From Epinephelus fuscoguttatus (Eukaryota; Chordata; Actinopteri; Perciformes; Serranidae), in NCBI RefSeq assembly GCF_011397635.1, contig NC_064761.1, positions 41,504,143 through 41,568,142 of the forward strand: a DNA stretch of 64,000 nt, in the 5' to 3' direction. A program made the translations under genes and the position numbers. Below are positions 1-12,099 of this stretch, in pieces. Each line of letters begins with the position of its first letter. Within the stretch, counting starts at the first letter, position 1. The notes under the pieces are model-generated. The model saw only the letters and a program-made list of their open reading frames with translations. It had not been told where the DNA came from and did not search any database.

Positions 1-1570
1 AGATTCTCCCAAAAAGAAAAAGCTAAAAAACAGGTATGTTTGGTGGCACAGTCAGACTGAGAATTTACCTGTCAGAGTCTGCAATACACATTTTTATCAG
101 ACCTGAAAATCCTGTATTACTCTAACCAGTGGTAACTCAGATTACCAATGGCACATTAATTTGCCTCCAATTTAAATTTGTTTATTTCCAATCATTCGGG
201 GTGGAAATCTCCAGGTGCCTCACGATGTGATTATGATTCAGAGGGTAACAATTCGATAATACAACGATTATTGATGCATCACAATGTTTGATTTCAACAC
301 ATGGCTTCTTTTTCTCTTTCTTTTAAAATATAGCAGACTGCATTTTTGGTGATCCATAATTAAATTAACAGATTATTTTACTTGCATACAGCGTGGCTCT
401 TGTCCAGGTCCCTTTCCCCTTCAACCTCCATACCCTCACTTTTAAACCAGGGGGCAACAGTTGGATTGTATCTTCCTGTGGATGCTCACGCTTGTCCATT
501 GTGGGATTTACGTATATATGGGATGTACACACACCTGCATAGGGTCCAGTGTTTGCATAGCCTACTGTAATATTTCCCCTAAAACAGTTTGCAACTCAAG
601 TTCTGTTCAATAATATATGGTCTGCATGCTTTTTATTTTGAAAAGTCAACTGCATTGATTCATGACTGAATAGATTTGAAAGCACCTCACAGTCTCCTGT
701 GTGTAGCAGAATAACATGAGGGGGAGGCCGAGTGCTCTGTTAGTGCTGGTGAAAGCCAAGACACTAAGCAGGTCAGGCACAGGGTCTTTAAAGGTAAAAC
801 AGACTGAGCAGAGTTATTTTCTTCACCACAGAGGTGTTTTCATTTGGTTAATGCTGCAGCGTGTGTTGGTCAGCTGGTTCACATGCTGATCACTGCTCCC
901 CTCGTTGATGTATACCCAATGTTCACCTCGCAAATGTAATTGTTTAGACATTAAATTAAAATTAAAAGCTGCAACTGCTGTCGTTGTCATTGTGCTGCAC
1001 TGACTTTGCAGTTGAGTTCCGCCTCCTTTGTTCCGTCAACATCATGTGATGAACAGTTACATAATCGATTATTGACATTTGGAATCGTCCACGTCTGCAT
1101 TGTGATGCATCTAAGCATCGATTTATTTCCCTCCCTTTCCAACTAATCATGCTGTGTGTTTGATGTTGGACCTTCAGCCCAGACCTGAGTGACGCCCTCC
1201 TGCCCATGCAACCATCAGACGTTTTGGACATGCCAGTCGATCCCAATGAGCCCACGTACTGCCTGTGCCACCAGGTGTCATATGGAGAGATGATTGGATG
1301 CGATAACCCAGATGTAAGATTTTATAGAGTTTCTTGTTGAAATTAAATTTGTTTCTTTACCATCAGAACCACATTACTGACCTTGTTTTTCATCCCTCAG
1401 TGTCCTATTGAGTGGTTCCACTTTGCTTGTGTTGATCTCGCCTCAAAACCCAAAGGAAAATGGTAAGAACTCTGAAGGATGTTAACCTAGAGTTGTTCAT
1501 GAAAATATTATTAGACCCCGATCACACAGAAAGCGTTTTCCACGTTGCAAAACACGCTGCGCTGCACTGC

Positions 1571-1602
<32 letters not shown>

Positions 1603-1843
1603 GATTGCCACTAGAGAAAGAAAAAAAGGTTTATCACGTCACGAAAACCGCGAGCAAAAAGCTTCACTCTCATTTAAAACAATTACAAAAAGCCGCCAGC
1701 AGCTGCTAAAACACTTTGTGTGATGGGGGCCCTACTAATGCAGACTTGTCATGATTGTCCTCTTTGCTCTCAATCTTTTTCCCTCCCCTGTCAAATCTCA
1801 CAGGTTTTGTCCGAGGTGCACCCAAGACAAGAAGAAGAAATGA
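1..1843 (+). CDS. ing5: ING5, 3' exons (inhibitor of growth protein 5, partial)
   Basis: This is the 3' part of an inhibitor-of-growth gene. Coding exons are 1-33 (left-truncated by the window), 1178-1313, 1401-1462 and 1804-1843 (TGA stop). Their phases join cleanly at GT-AG introns. The translation gives a lysine-rich nuclear-localisation stretch ([11 protein letters not shown]), a linker ([13 protein letters not shown]), then the PHD finger with the C4HC3 zinc ligands visible as CLCH, CDNPDC, HFAC and CPRC, and a basic tail ending DKKKK. The linker and the [13 protein letters not shown] segment match ING5 better than ING4 as I recall them. In the known family the PHD finger binds H3K4me3 and ING5 is a subunit of HBO1 and MOZ/MORF histone acetyltransferase complexes. 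The N-terminal dimerisation domain lies outside the window. Confidence 0.93.
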
Positions 1844-2960
1844 GAATCCTTACTTTCAAAAATACTCAGCTAATAATGTATGTATTTTTGGTGTAGGTTA
1901 TAGTGTAATATATATATATTTCAGCCCTATAACTCTCCATAGATGGTGGGTCATACAGCTTTTTTTAAGGCCTAATCCAGATTCAGTGTATAGCTACGCT
2001 TGTAGCACCATTATCTCACTCTATTACAGTTACTTCAGTTATGTTATGTCAGTGTCATTGGATCTAAGATGGCTGTCTTTGTCCAATAGCTTTACAATAA
2101 TCAACTCACATGTATATTATCTGTGCACTCAAGCTAAAGTAGTCTGGGCAGTGGAGTTAAACGTTGCACAAATTACCAACAATCATAGAGTCCTTCCTGT
2201 CGAGTCGTATAGTGTGTGTGTGTGTGTGTGTGTATATATTGTCATTACTAACATATTCAGAAATCCTGGATTGTGGCTTTAGCATACTTGAAATATCAAT
2301 TTTATAAAGAACTATTTTTTAAAACAAATTAACAGCCTGCTGAGAATTAACGATTTTAAACACCTTTTTAGTCCTGACCAAATTTTGGTGGTGAAAGGAA
2401 TTATGTGTCAGATTTTCAGTTACCTACCTCCTGAGGGAAAACGTCAGCACTGCATGAACGACTGCAATTTGATACCAGTGAAAAAAAAAAAGATCTTAAA
2501 CCAAACAAGCAAAGCATTGTAAACCAGTTTATTGATTTTCAAAGAAACCTGCGACCTTTTTGAATGTATTGTGGTACTAGTGGTCAGTCAGTCAGTCAGT
2601 GTCTCTAATCAACTGAATGAGGTATTTAAGCACTTTGAATGAAATTTTCCCCTGAAGAGGTTTGATCCTGCAGGCTTGGTTTTATGATAAAGTTTAAAAC
2701 TTTGCCACAGTGCATCACTTCAAACCATATGGAAATATATATATATATATATATACACATATATGTTTTGTATGATATGATACAATATTTTGTGGACACA
2801 GTTTTTTTTCCAAAGATATATTTGTTGTATTGCTTACTTATTGGTGTACACTCAAATTTTATTTAATAGGATTTTAGCATCTTCTTTCATATTCAACTGT
2901 GAATGTCACTCACTTAGGTGTAAGCCACAAATAAAAGAGCCAAAGTCTTTGTATTTTGTA
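1844..2960 (+). other. ing5: ing5 3' untranslated region (probable)
   Basis: A/T-rich sequence after the ing5 stop with no further coding exon. An AATAAA hexamer at 2929-2934 is a plausible polyadenylation signal. The stretch holds a GT microsatellite near 2213-2232 and a TA run near 2737-2757. The extent is inferred, not shown by transcript data. Confidence 0.45.
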
Positions 2961-3196
2961 AAATTCAGTATTTTATAACAAATAAATATTCACTATAATT
3001 CATGCATTATTTCATTCATTGCGGTTTGAAATGAAATGTGATCTGTGTTTAAAGTGACGGTTTATCCTGAGTGGTAAATAAGACGTGGGGGTACCTATTG
3101 TCTTTATTGCCGTCATTGTTTGGGAATGTTTTGATCAGCTGCTGTAGCTGTGGGCGTTGTTCTCAACTATCCACTCCTAATTGTATTGTATCTGAG

Positions 3197-3784
3197 GCTG
3201 AATCCAAATGCTCGCACTTGCAGACTCACGGACTTTACGGGCGTGTTCCCGGTAAGTCTGGCAGTGCTTTGGCCTGTCCAAACTCACTATTCCTCCAGTC
3301 ACAAGGGACCTAAAGCGGACTTTCTGCAGACCACTTATTTAACTGCACACAATTCATTGCAATACAGACATCAAAATGCACTGTGTTATTGCAGCCTACC
3401 CTAGAGGTTGGGCAGTGTGATGCTAAATATATAGGCTAGAAAAGTGGCCGGAAAAAAACCTACCAGATTTATTCAGTCGTAGCTTGGTCCTTATTTACAA
3501 ACATGTCTATTTGAATGTCTGCAGTCTATACGTTATACAGAAATTTAATTTATTCACTCACAAAATGACCCCATACATGAGATTTTTATCCTCTCTGCAG
3601 ACAGATGAGAAGACAGAATGTGACTGCAGTAACAATTATTGTAATCGTCACTCAAACGTTTCCGTGGCATTGAGTAAACCAGTCTTGAGTGCTGTCTATC
3701 AGCTGCTTGCTGTCTCTGCCCTCGCAGACTTTACATGACGAGGGCTCAGTCTGCAAGCCCAGAGGGTGGACATTTGGATTCAGC
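3197..3784. mobile_element. Non-autonomous DNA element with inverted ends
   Basis: The ends are inverted copies: GCTGAATCCAAATG at 3197-3210 and its reverse complement at 3771-3784. Just inside, both ends carry a related segment (CTTGCAGACT on the left, and the inverted AGTCTGCAAG on the right). No transposase reading frame is present, so this looks like a MITE. No target-site duplication could be identified, so the superfamily is left open. The DNA on either side (2961-3196 and 3785-4611) holds nothing I recognise. Confidence 0.55.
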
Positions 3785-4611
3785 ATAAAACTCCTATAAC
3801 TTTATGATACGTTTATTAGGTAGAACAAACTAGAACAGTGGTTTCCTGTGGACTCCTTTTCTATCATTATATAAAGTGACAATCCCTGACTTACTGACAT
3901 TTCAAGGCTATTTCATATTATATTTAATGCATGTCTGTGACAACACAAGCAACTGACAAACTTAACAATTATCCAAATGATGACCACAATAACACAAAGT
4001 CTGTAAAAGGAGTGATACGGATGAATTCTTGAGCAGATTATTTCATGTGAATATTGCATCAGGGATTAGTTTTACTAATATTTTTAGCAAGTTTTTATGA
4101 TTCTCTCCTAGTGTGTATATGGCCATTGTCCTGTTAGCGCTTTAGTTTTAACTGCTTACTTTTCTAATGCAGGCTGATGCTGTTAAGCAGAGAGTGAAGG
4201 CTCTGTAAAAGTAGCTTGTATTCAGGTCGTCACCATTCTCCAAACTTAAAGTATTTCATTTAGTTTTCTGCCTTCACAGAAAATTAAATGCTGAGATAAA
4301 GGCCTACTGTAGAGTTTTTAAAAAGTTTTCTTCCACCCCTTAAAGTCATGTGACACTCTAAAACTGGGCAGTATAACTTCTGTGAAGATAGTTTATCACA
4401 GTTGGTGCATTAGACTGTTTTTAAATATGTGTACCTAATTAACTATCTGTGTGCAAGAAGATATATCCTGGAAAAAGCTACCAAACATCAGAAGTTAACC
4501 AAGTGTAAAACATTGTAGTAAACCTCAGCTGTGTCAGGTTGTCTTGTTCTCTCAGAGGACATCAGGTCAGGTCATTTGCAGTCTGAAAGGTCAAAGGATT
4601 GAAGAACAGTT

Positions 4612-6097
4612 TCAAAATCCATCATCAGACTCCTCATCCCAGCTGCACTTTTCCTGGGCGGTCTTGGTGAAATCCTTCTCCACGTCGTAAACAAAGTCAG
4701 GATCGTCTATGCGCCTCCGATTCTTCTCGAACAGTTCGTCCATTTGGCCCTTCTTGCGAGCCAGCTCGTCATCGTCCAGTTTGTTCAGGTCTTCGTCAGG
4801 GTCCAGGCGGAGCGAGGCCAGGCTGTGCTCCAAGGTGTAGCCTTGCATGTGATCTCGCAGGATGATGTGAAGCTTCTCCAGCTGGCTCTGTGACACACCC
4901 TCCAGGTAGTCCCTGTGCCGGGGGTGGTTCTTCAGCCTCTCTGCAGCCATGCTGTAGTCTGGAGGTTCAGGAGAGAGGATATCAAGGATTCAGACTACTC
5001 TGTGGAAGACTAGAGGGTCACATTAACCTGCTGATGCTCTCACAATCTGTGAGTACTACGTATGTATCCTGTTGCCTTCATGCATTCATCAGGAACAGTG
5101 CACATGGCTTACTTCACCTGGCATGTTCATTATTTTCCCAGAAATTTAGACTGGAAGTCTCCCTGCCTCGTTTGTAGTAATTTGAACACATAAGGAATAT
5201 ATATTATTATGTAAACTGAAATAATTAAAGTTTGGATACAGGGCCCACAAACAGAAAGGGCCTTAGAATCAGGTGAAATTAATGACCTTCCTTTAAGTGC
5301 ATTTCCCACAAAAAAATGCAGCTGATCAAGTTATATTTCTGGAGCCCTGAGGGCACCTAAGGGTCACGGGCTGGCTGCACAAAACACCATGAGTTAAGGC
5401 TTCCTCAAAACAAAAAACACAACACCCTTCAGTTTTCTCCCTCATGTTTCCTTAAAATGTTCACCTAAGTATTTAAGGGTTTCTGCTTATCTTGGACATA
5501 TACTTAAGAAATCCCTTTAAATTAGTTGAACAGCTGCACAAGAGATCTCAGGTATCACAAGTAAACAAACAGTCCACATGGAAACTGTAAAAATCATTTT
5601 CAATGCAGTAAATGCCTCAATGTTCTTCCTTAACTAAGGACATGTTTTAAGGGATAAGTAAATCTCTTAAGCCTTAAGTTTCAAAGGGGAAAAAACTTGA
5701 GGCCCTTTTCCACAGGGTAGTCTAAATTGAACACAAATTTAGGGTAAAATAGAGAAGTAATGAAAAATAACTTTACTTAAAATATTTTACATTTTTATAG
5801 AAGGTGCTTAAAGTTTAACGTAAACTATTAAATAAGGAATGCTGGGAAATATAAACTATAAGAGGCACAGAAGGTGAAATATTAAATTCTATCAAAGGGT
5901 GACTGTAAATGAAAACAAATACAAGTTGTCTTTATGTGTGAGTTGCAAAATAACTGTCTTGCCTTACCAGAATACTTTGAGAAGTTCCGCACAGGTATTA
6001 TTCTTTTTCGCACATTTTTAGTTTCCTTGTGTTGGTAAATTAAAACTATAGAGGGGGGACTGAACTGAACTCCACATCGCTTTGCCTCGAAACTCAT
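4612..6097 (-). CDS. cep19: CEP19, centrosomal protein of 19 kDa
   Basis: There are two coding exons on the minus strand: 6097-5968 (ATG, 43 codons plus one base) and 4958-4612 (TGA). The donor is GTAAGG and the acceptor CCAG. Joined, they give 158 residues, close to human CEP19 (about 163-167). Recognisable family blocks are [14 protein letters not shown] near residues 8-21, [12 protein letters not shown] at 32-43, [16 protein letters not shown] and FVYDVE near the C-terminus. CEP19 is known to sit on the mother centriole and to recruit the RABL2-IFT-B module for cilium entry. It is not an enzyme and has no membrane segment. The gene lies head-to-head with pigx. A CTGCAG acceptor-like site just upstream of the ATG (minus strand, near 6111) suggests a separate noncoding first exon further right. 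The intron (4959-5967) shows nothing notable. Confidence 0.95.
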
Positions 6098-6597
6098 CTC
6101 TTGTTTATGTCTGCAGCAGTCTGGTTCAAACTGGTCTCCACTTTAGGTTCAGATATTAAAGGCTAAAGCATTTTAACTTAAATAATTAACACAGTTTACG
6201 GTAAAGGGGCGTTTGACAGTCGAGTTGATTAGAGCTGAGGAGCATTAGCGTTGCCTGGGCGCTTAACGTTAGTCGGGCTCGACGAAGCCTGACTACATTT
6301 TGAATCCATATATTTTAAAATCTAACTATTTCACTTACAATAACCCCAATGAATCACATTTAATTGTCTGAGTGGTCCTTTAAATCATAAATTTTGTCTC
6401 AAAGCTTTCCCACAATGCCCGTTTATCTATTTTTAGACAGGCACTGCTGCAGCTGCCCTGAAACTACGAAGGGGTCCTTCAACATTCTCTTCCGGAAACA
6501 ATTTCAAAGAGCCATCATCGCGGTTATGACAGTAGAAACTAGCTAAATGAAATAAATACGCTGTAAAATCTTGTTGTAGTTCACCACCACTGTTTTG
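6098..6597. promoter_or_regulatory. Shared divergent promoter region of cep19 and pigx
   Basis: About 500 bp separate the cep19 start codon (leftward) from the pigx start codon (rightward), so both first exons and the promoters must lie here. The stretch is less A/T-rich than its surroundings and has ETS-like TTCCGG near 6490. I recall the same head-to-head pair in human 3q29. The start sites themselves cannot be placed from sequence alone. Confidence 0.55.
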
Positions 6598-8676
6598 ATG
6601 TATTTTGTACTTTATTCTTTGTTGACTTTTTTATCGACATGTCACTGTTTGGTCGAGAAGGGTAAGGTTTATTCTTAACACCGAGCTAAAACTGATTAGT
6701 TCTGTGTGTCACTGAAACTTTGACTTTAATTTAAATTAACATTCTTTCTGGCATGATAAAGCAAGACAGGGAGTCTAATGCAGTCTAATTCTCTTGTTAA
6801 GTATAAAAAAAAGTTAGAGTTAAGCATCATTAGCTTCCTGGGTGGTGGAAAATCAAACAATCCTATATTTAATTTTTAATTTAACCTTATGTATCTAGCA
6901 GTTCCCCATGAACCCACTTCTGGGGCATCTTTTTTAATGTTTTTTCATTCCTAACAAATAACAAATCAATGTGTTTTATTACAGTTGTAATAAAAAAAGT
7001 CTTCCCTGTCTAGTCTTGTGGTCTTGACTGATACAACCTAACTATTTTTGTAGATGAGACGAAGGAGAACCACTGTGGTCTTCTAAAGCAGTGGCTTGAA
7101 TCCTCACTAGTTTCAGTGGAGATCATCAAGAAGGGTTTTCACAGGTATTGGCAGTGTATTTTTTTTTAAACATTTAACAATAACCATATTCATAGCTTGC
7201 TCATCGTGATTTCTGATGTGTTTCAGGGAGGTGGTAACAACTGTCGAGCTCAGCCCTGATGTGTCCAGAGGGGTCAGGGTTTTGCTGGTTCATACATGGC
7301 CCAGAGGTGTCTATGTTGATCCATACCAGCTGGCATCCCTGAGTGGGCGAAGTAATTGGCAGGTAAGACCGACACTTGTCAGACTCGTCTAACATTTATA
7401 TCAAGCAACTCAGCCAAAACATTTGTGGAAATCAACATTACAAACTAGGGCTGCAACGATTAGTTGACTAATTGATGACTAATCGACTATGAAAATAATC
7501 GGTGACTATTTTAGTAGTCGACTAATCGGTTTGAGTCATTTTTCATAGAAAAGCACTATAAAAGTACCCCAGAATACCCCACTGCAGCTTCTTACGTTCA
7601 AATATTGGCAGCTTTACACACTCTCCCATGACGGTGAACTAAAACTCTTTGGCTGAGTACGAAACAAGACATTAGATGACATAATTTTGGAGTTTGGGAG
7701 AGACAGACCAACATTTGTCAACATTTTAACACATTTTTCGATAAAATGATTAGTCGACTAATCGAAGAAATAATCGACAGATTAGTCGACAGTGAAAATA
7801 ATCGTTAGTTGCAGCCCTATTACAAACCACATTCATGTACACTGTCATATTTGTATTAATTTGATTGTGTATGTGTTCCCCTTTGTAAGATATTACTAGA
7901 TTCAGCCATCGACCTCGAGCTGCCTGCTCACAAGACTGCAGGGTTTGTCACCTATGTGTATCCCACCCTTGATGGACCAAATCCCAGACTGCTTAAAGTC
8001 ACAATTCCAATACACGGTCGCTACCATGAGCCTTCTTTTGTTGGCGAAACATTTACATCTGTGGACATAGAACCTCCAGAGCTGCTGCTGCGGACTGAAA
8101 AATGTAAGTGGATCGTCTTTACTGTGTTGATTTTCCTAACATATATATATATATTTTATATTTAATTAAGTTAATATATCAATAAAATACAGTTATAACA
8201 ATTACTTCACTATTAAAGGCCCTTCCTAGTGGTTGTCAGAAACACAGGATGAAAAGTGTGGCTGACAGAGACAGAAAGTTAACTAATTTCCTTAATCCAA
8301 ACTTCTCTCTTACTTCTAGGTACACAGCTCAACAACCTCGGGCCTCATACTGTCATGGACGCCCCCTGCACCCATGACAATTCAAGCACATGTCAGTGGG
8401 TTAAACTCCAGCCTCAGCAGGTGGTTCTCATAAATCTTATCATAATCTGAAGTGGGAAAAACTTCCAACTGTTTATGATACTAATTGTCCATCGTTTCTT
8501 TTCTTTTATCCCTAAAAAACATATCTTCTATCCTGCAGGAGCGAGGCCCCGTGGGTTTACAGTTTCCTGTTGGTGAAGGGTCTTTGGTGACGCCTGTGTG
8601 CGGTGGAACTCTTCTTGTCACAGTGCTCTGCTGTGCGGCACTGTCCAGATACATATGGAAACATCGCATCATTTAA
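6598..8676 (+). CDS. pigx: PIG-X, GPI mannosyltransferase I stabilising subunit
   Basis: There are six coding exons: 6598-6661, 7054-7144, 7227-7362, 7890-8103, 8320-8420 and 8539-8676 (TAA). They total 744 nt, 247 residues, with all phases compatible. The ATG at 6598 was chosen because it opens a typical signal peptide (MYFVLYSLLTFLSTCHC), whereas a later ATG at 6639 is out of frame. The lumenal domain shows PIG-X family blocks: KKGFHRE, RGVYVDPYQLASL, PIHGRYHEPS and CQWVKL. A single hydrophobic helix (about 20 residues, near 220-240) is followed by a short basic tail, RYIWKHRII, which fits a type I ER membrane protein. PIG-X binds and stabilises PIG-M, which adds the first mannose to the GPI precursor. 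Intron 3 carries a hAT-type element. Confidence 0.95.
7446..7819. mobile_element. hAT-type MITE with perfect 8-bp target duplication
   Basis: The element lies in pigx intron 3. The ends are TAGGGCTGCAAC and its reverse complement GTTGCAGCCCTA. The flanks are an exact 8-bp duplication, TTACAAAC, at 7438-7445 and 7820-7827. An 8-bp duplication is the hallmark of hAT transposons. The interior is rich in CGATTAGTCGACTAAT-like palindromes and has no reading frame, so it is non-autonomous. A related, more decayed copy lies at about 53363-53655. Confidence 0.85.
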
Positions 8677-8796
8677 ACAATGACTCTCAACATATCGTGT
8701 GTTAAACAACTCACGATTCTGTAACACTTCTGTTTGATGCCAGGATCGTTCCAGCATCACTATGATCAAGGTTTTTAACATAAAACATCAAAAGGA

Positions 8797-8802
8797 AATA
8801 AA
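8797..8802 (+). terminator. pigx: pigx polyadenylation signal
   Basis: AATAAA hexamer about 120 bp after the pigx stop codon. It gives a short 3' untranslated region of the expected order. Position only; no transcript evidence is available. Confidence 0.5.
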
Positions 8803-10257
8803 AAATAGGAACGATTTAATCTGAGAAATGCAACCTCTGATGAGACACAAACAGAACAAGTCTATTTTATTCTATTTTTTATTTATTTAGGTTACAAAAT
8901 TGAGGATGTTCAAGGTTTTACTCTGTGAAGTAATCCAGATAATTCAGTTGAACAGGTTCCTGGAATAGGGGCATAGCCCAGAGCATACTTAAGCTTGAAA
9001 CACTTAACTCATTAATGTCTGCGACCAGTGATCATTTTACCAGGATGTCCTTTATCCCAAGTGCAAACATTTACACTCTAAATAATAATATCTGCTCTCT
9101 CCACCTGCTGATTTTTGTCTTCTTGAACCAAAGATACTGTATTTTTTGCTGTATTGTGTTATAACTCTGAAAGCATGATTGCAGTGTCATGAGGCTACCG
9201 TGCATATGAATGCAGCAGCACAGATAAGATGGTTAAAAGATGCTTGTCTGATACCCAACCCCAGAGCACTTCCTGCAGAGTGTGTAGACTGAGCACAATA
9301 TGTCGACTGATGTAGACAGTTGGTGTAAAAAAATAAAACAAGGGCAAACTTTGTTTTCATTTTATTATAGTGGGTGTTTGTTTTTTCGAGCTCAAATCAC
9401 CAAAAAGGTCAGAGGTCATGGTCTGCTACAGAACAGCGGCTGCATAATGTGGAAAATAAATATCACAGTGATTAGCTTTTTGAACCTTTTCAGTCTGGCA
9501 GTAAAAACATGTTGTGCAGCCACTCGTTGTTCAAACCCACAAAACTTTACTTGAAAGTCTCGTTCCCAAAGATGCCAACTTGAATGTTTTCATTTGATAA
9601 ATTGGTTCAGCCATAACATCATATAGCTTCTGTGAAGAAGTGGGAGAAGCTGATATGATGTATGTATGATACTGTCAGACAATATGGATGAGATATTCCT
9701 TGCAACTGTAAAGGTAACTGGATGTTAAAGGATTCTAATATCCATATCATATCTACTTGAGGAAGGCAAATCACCTGTTGAAGTGTGTACTTGATGTCAG
9801 CTGGCATTTTACAGAGATCACACTCATTTGACTGATAACTGATACTGATATCAATACAGCCACTTTTTTCCCCTCCTTATTTTAGTGATCATTAAATCTC
9901 TTCTGTCGTGGTATTAACATCATATTATACATGCATATTCTTATCATGACGGCCCATCAGCAGACGAAGACAAAAGCAAAGCAACAGCACGTCGGCCAAT
10001 TCTGATGTTCATTTTAAAGCCCATAGTGGCCGATACTGATGATGTGCCAATGTTATCTTGCATCCCTAGTTTACGGGTACTTCAGCAGGGCCTGGTTTTA
10101 TACTAGTAGCCTCCAGCCAATTCTCTGCAGTGTCTTGTTCACTGAAGACTCTCGCCTCACCTCTCTCTGCTGGAATGACGATATACCTCACCATACTGGC
10201 TCATCTTGTTATATATTACTAAAACAATTGATATCATATTATATTTGACCTTCTATT
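8803..10257. other. Intergenic DNA without a recognised gene
   Basis: No exon with plausible splice sites was found. The part from about 9835 to 10072 resembles the decayed end of a teleost DNA element (repeated GGCCGATACTGAT-like motifs ending CATCCCTAG). I could not find its other end. Confidence 0.35.
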
Positions 10258-10421
10258 CAGGGTTGGAAATTATTTTTTGGGCTCCTGCCACTGTGGCTGA
10301 TGGATTCCAAAATCTATCAATCACTCAATAGATTACCATTGTTTTGAGGCTGGTGAATAAAGCATATAGCAGCCACTTGAATATTTTACCAGTATTTGAT
10401 TGGTGCTAATTTCCAGCCCTG
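10258..10421. mobile_element. Short MITE, 164 bp
   Basis: The ends are inverted: CAGGGTTGGAAATTA on the left and TAATTTCCAGCCCTG on the right (one or two differences inside). There is no coding capacity. The flanks share TTCTATT but out of register by two bases, so the target duplication is uncertain. The CAGGG...CCCTG ends suggest a hAT-type family. Confidence 0.6.
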
Positions 10422-10797
10422 GATTCTATTCTATGTCACATTACTGTACAATACAACATGTTATATCTTACACAGAGTTATAGGTAAGGTAGTTGTACTA
10501 CATACCAGTGGTTTTCAAGCTTTTTGTTCCCAAGGTACACAAAAGGGCAAGCAAAAATCTCAAGGCACACCTGTAATTATATATCTGTGCACAATAGCTT
10601 CTTTAACGTGTTATCACTCTTATCACAACATAAATGTTTGTTTTTATTTACTAATATCAAATAACGATTGACAACCAACTATAGCTCATAAAATATTTAA
10701 CAAAATGATTCAATAATTCATCAGAGCACCAATAACACGTCCATTTAAACAGGAAGTAATGTAAGATAATATGATGTGTCACACACTTAAAATTCCC

Positions 10798-11116
10798 ACA
10801 CATAATTGAAACCACAAAATATCTCCATACTGCTCGTCCCTAGTGATCCAAGTGTCCTGAAGCCCCAACATTCAGGACACTTGGATCACTACAGATGAGC
10901 AGTATGGAGATATTTTGTGGTTTCAATTATGTGTTTCTGGACATTTGAATCTGGGGCGCCGTCAGCCTCCATTAGGTGGAGTTGTGTTGCTACCTCCTCT
11001 CCCCTTGGATCTCTGCAAGTGATGTGAGGACTCTAAAACTTCACCTGAGCCTCCCTCGGCATATGGGTGAGTAGATAATGGCTGAATTTTCATTTTTGGG
11101 TGCACTATCCCTTTAA
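10798..11116. mobile_element. Foldback element with long hairpin arms
   Basis: Two arms of about 64 bp, 10798-10861 and 10870-10935, are inverted copies with only a few differences, separated by a spacer of about 8 bp. The following sequence to 11116 ends in GCACTATCCCTTTAA, a terminus I recall from abundant teleost MITEs (written inverted as TTAAAGGGATAGT). The outer left end of that family is not seen, so the element is probably partial or rearranged. Confidence 0.55.
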
Positions 11117-11685
11117 ATTATCTGAAATCATCTTATCTGAAATTATCTTATCTTAAATTATCTTAAATTATTTTATCTGAAATTATCTTATCTGAAATTA
11201 TCTTAAGTTATCTTAAATTATTTTATCTGAAATCATCTTATCTGAAATGATCTTAAATTATCTGAAATGATCTTATCTAAAATTATCTTATTTTTTTTAA
11301 GATATTTTTGGGCCATTTTGCCTTTAATGGACAGAACAGGTAAGTGTGAAGGGGGGAGAGAGAGAGAGAGAGGATGACATGCAGCAAAGGGCCACAGGCT
11401 GGATTCGAACCCGGGCCGCTGCAGCAACAGCCTTGTACATGGGGCGCCTGCTCTACCACTAATCCACCGATGCCCCAAAATGATTATCTTAAATTATCTG
11501 AAATTATTTTATCTGGAATTATCTTATCTGAAATTATCTGAAATCATCTTATCTGAAATTATCTTATCTGAAATGATCTTATCTTAAATTATCTGAAATT
11601 ATCTGAAATTATCTTATCTAAAACGATCTTATCTTAAATTATCTGAAATTAAATTATCTTAAATTATCTTACTATCTGATGGATT
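11117..11685. repeat. TATCTGAAAT/TATCTTAAAT minisatellite
   Basis: Tandem runs of 10-11 bp units, alternately TATCTGAAAT and TATCTTAAAT with spacers, start directly after the MITE terminus at 11116 and run to about 11685. A tRNA-derived SINE splits the array at 11290-11477. Confidence 0.85.
11290..11477 (-). mobile_element. tRNA-derived SINE (minus strand) inside the minisatellite
   Basis: Read on the minus strand it begins TGGGGCATCGGTGG, carries an A-box-like segment (TTAGTGGTAGAGC) and a B box (GGTTCGAATCC), and then a tRNA-unrelated body. The distal end is marked by a T-run on the plus strand near 11290. The A/B box spacing identifies an RNA polymerase III promoter of tRNA origin. It is a dispersed teleost SINE, not a functional tRNA gene: the cloverleaf is not maintained. 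Confidence 0.75.
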
Positions 11686-12099
11686 ATTTATACAGTCTGG
11701 TATCACTCAGCCTCCTCGTCACATATTATAAATATTGAACTACATTACCTAAAATGCTTTTCGACCTGATTCAACCTCTAACTTCCAGTTTCAGATGTTT
11801 TAACATATTTCTGGCTGTAAATATGACCAATTATGAAAACTATGTTTGTTACTAGAGCTGTTGGTGTAGTATAATATGATCAGATGAGTGTGCACACAGG
11901 GGCTGCACAGTGAGGAGACAGACAGCAGACAAACTTCACACACACCATTCACTTGAAGCATTATTGAATAGGCTAGGGCTGGGTCGGTAGTTCCGCTTCC
12001 CCTTCGCCATAACGGAATTATCCAAGGGCCGAAAAGATAGAAGAAAAGTCGCTTTGTAAATAGTTGTAGCCACATTTTTACTAACTTATTTGTACGCGT

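Noticed and set aside
1460-2282. Open frames of 87 and 175 codons overlapping the end of ing5
   Set aside because: They run through a poly-T tract, intron and 3' UTR of ing5, are in a frame different from the exons, and have low-complexity composition.
11290-11477. A tRNA gene on the minus strand
   Set aside because: A- and B-box-like motifs are present but no cloverleaf can be formed and the sequence continues into a SINE body, so it is a tRNA-derived SINE.
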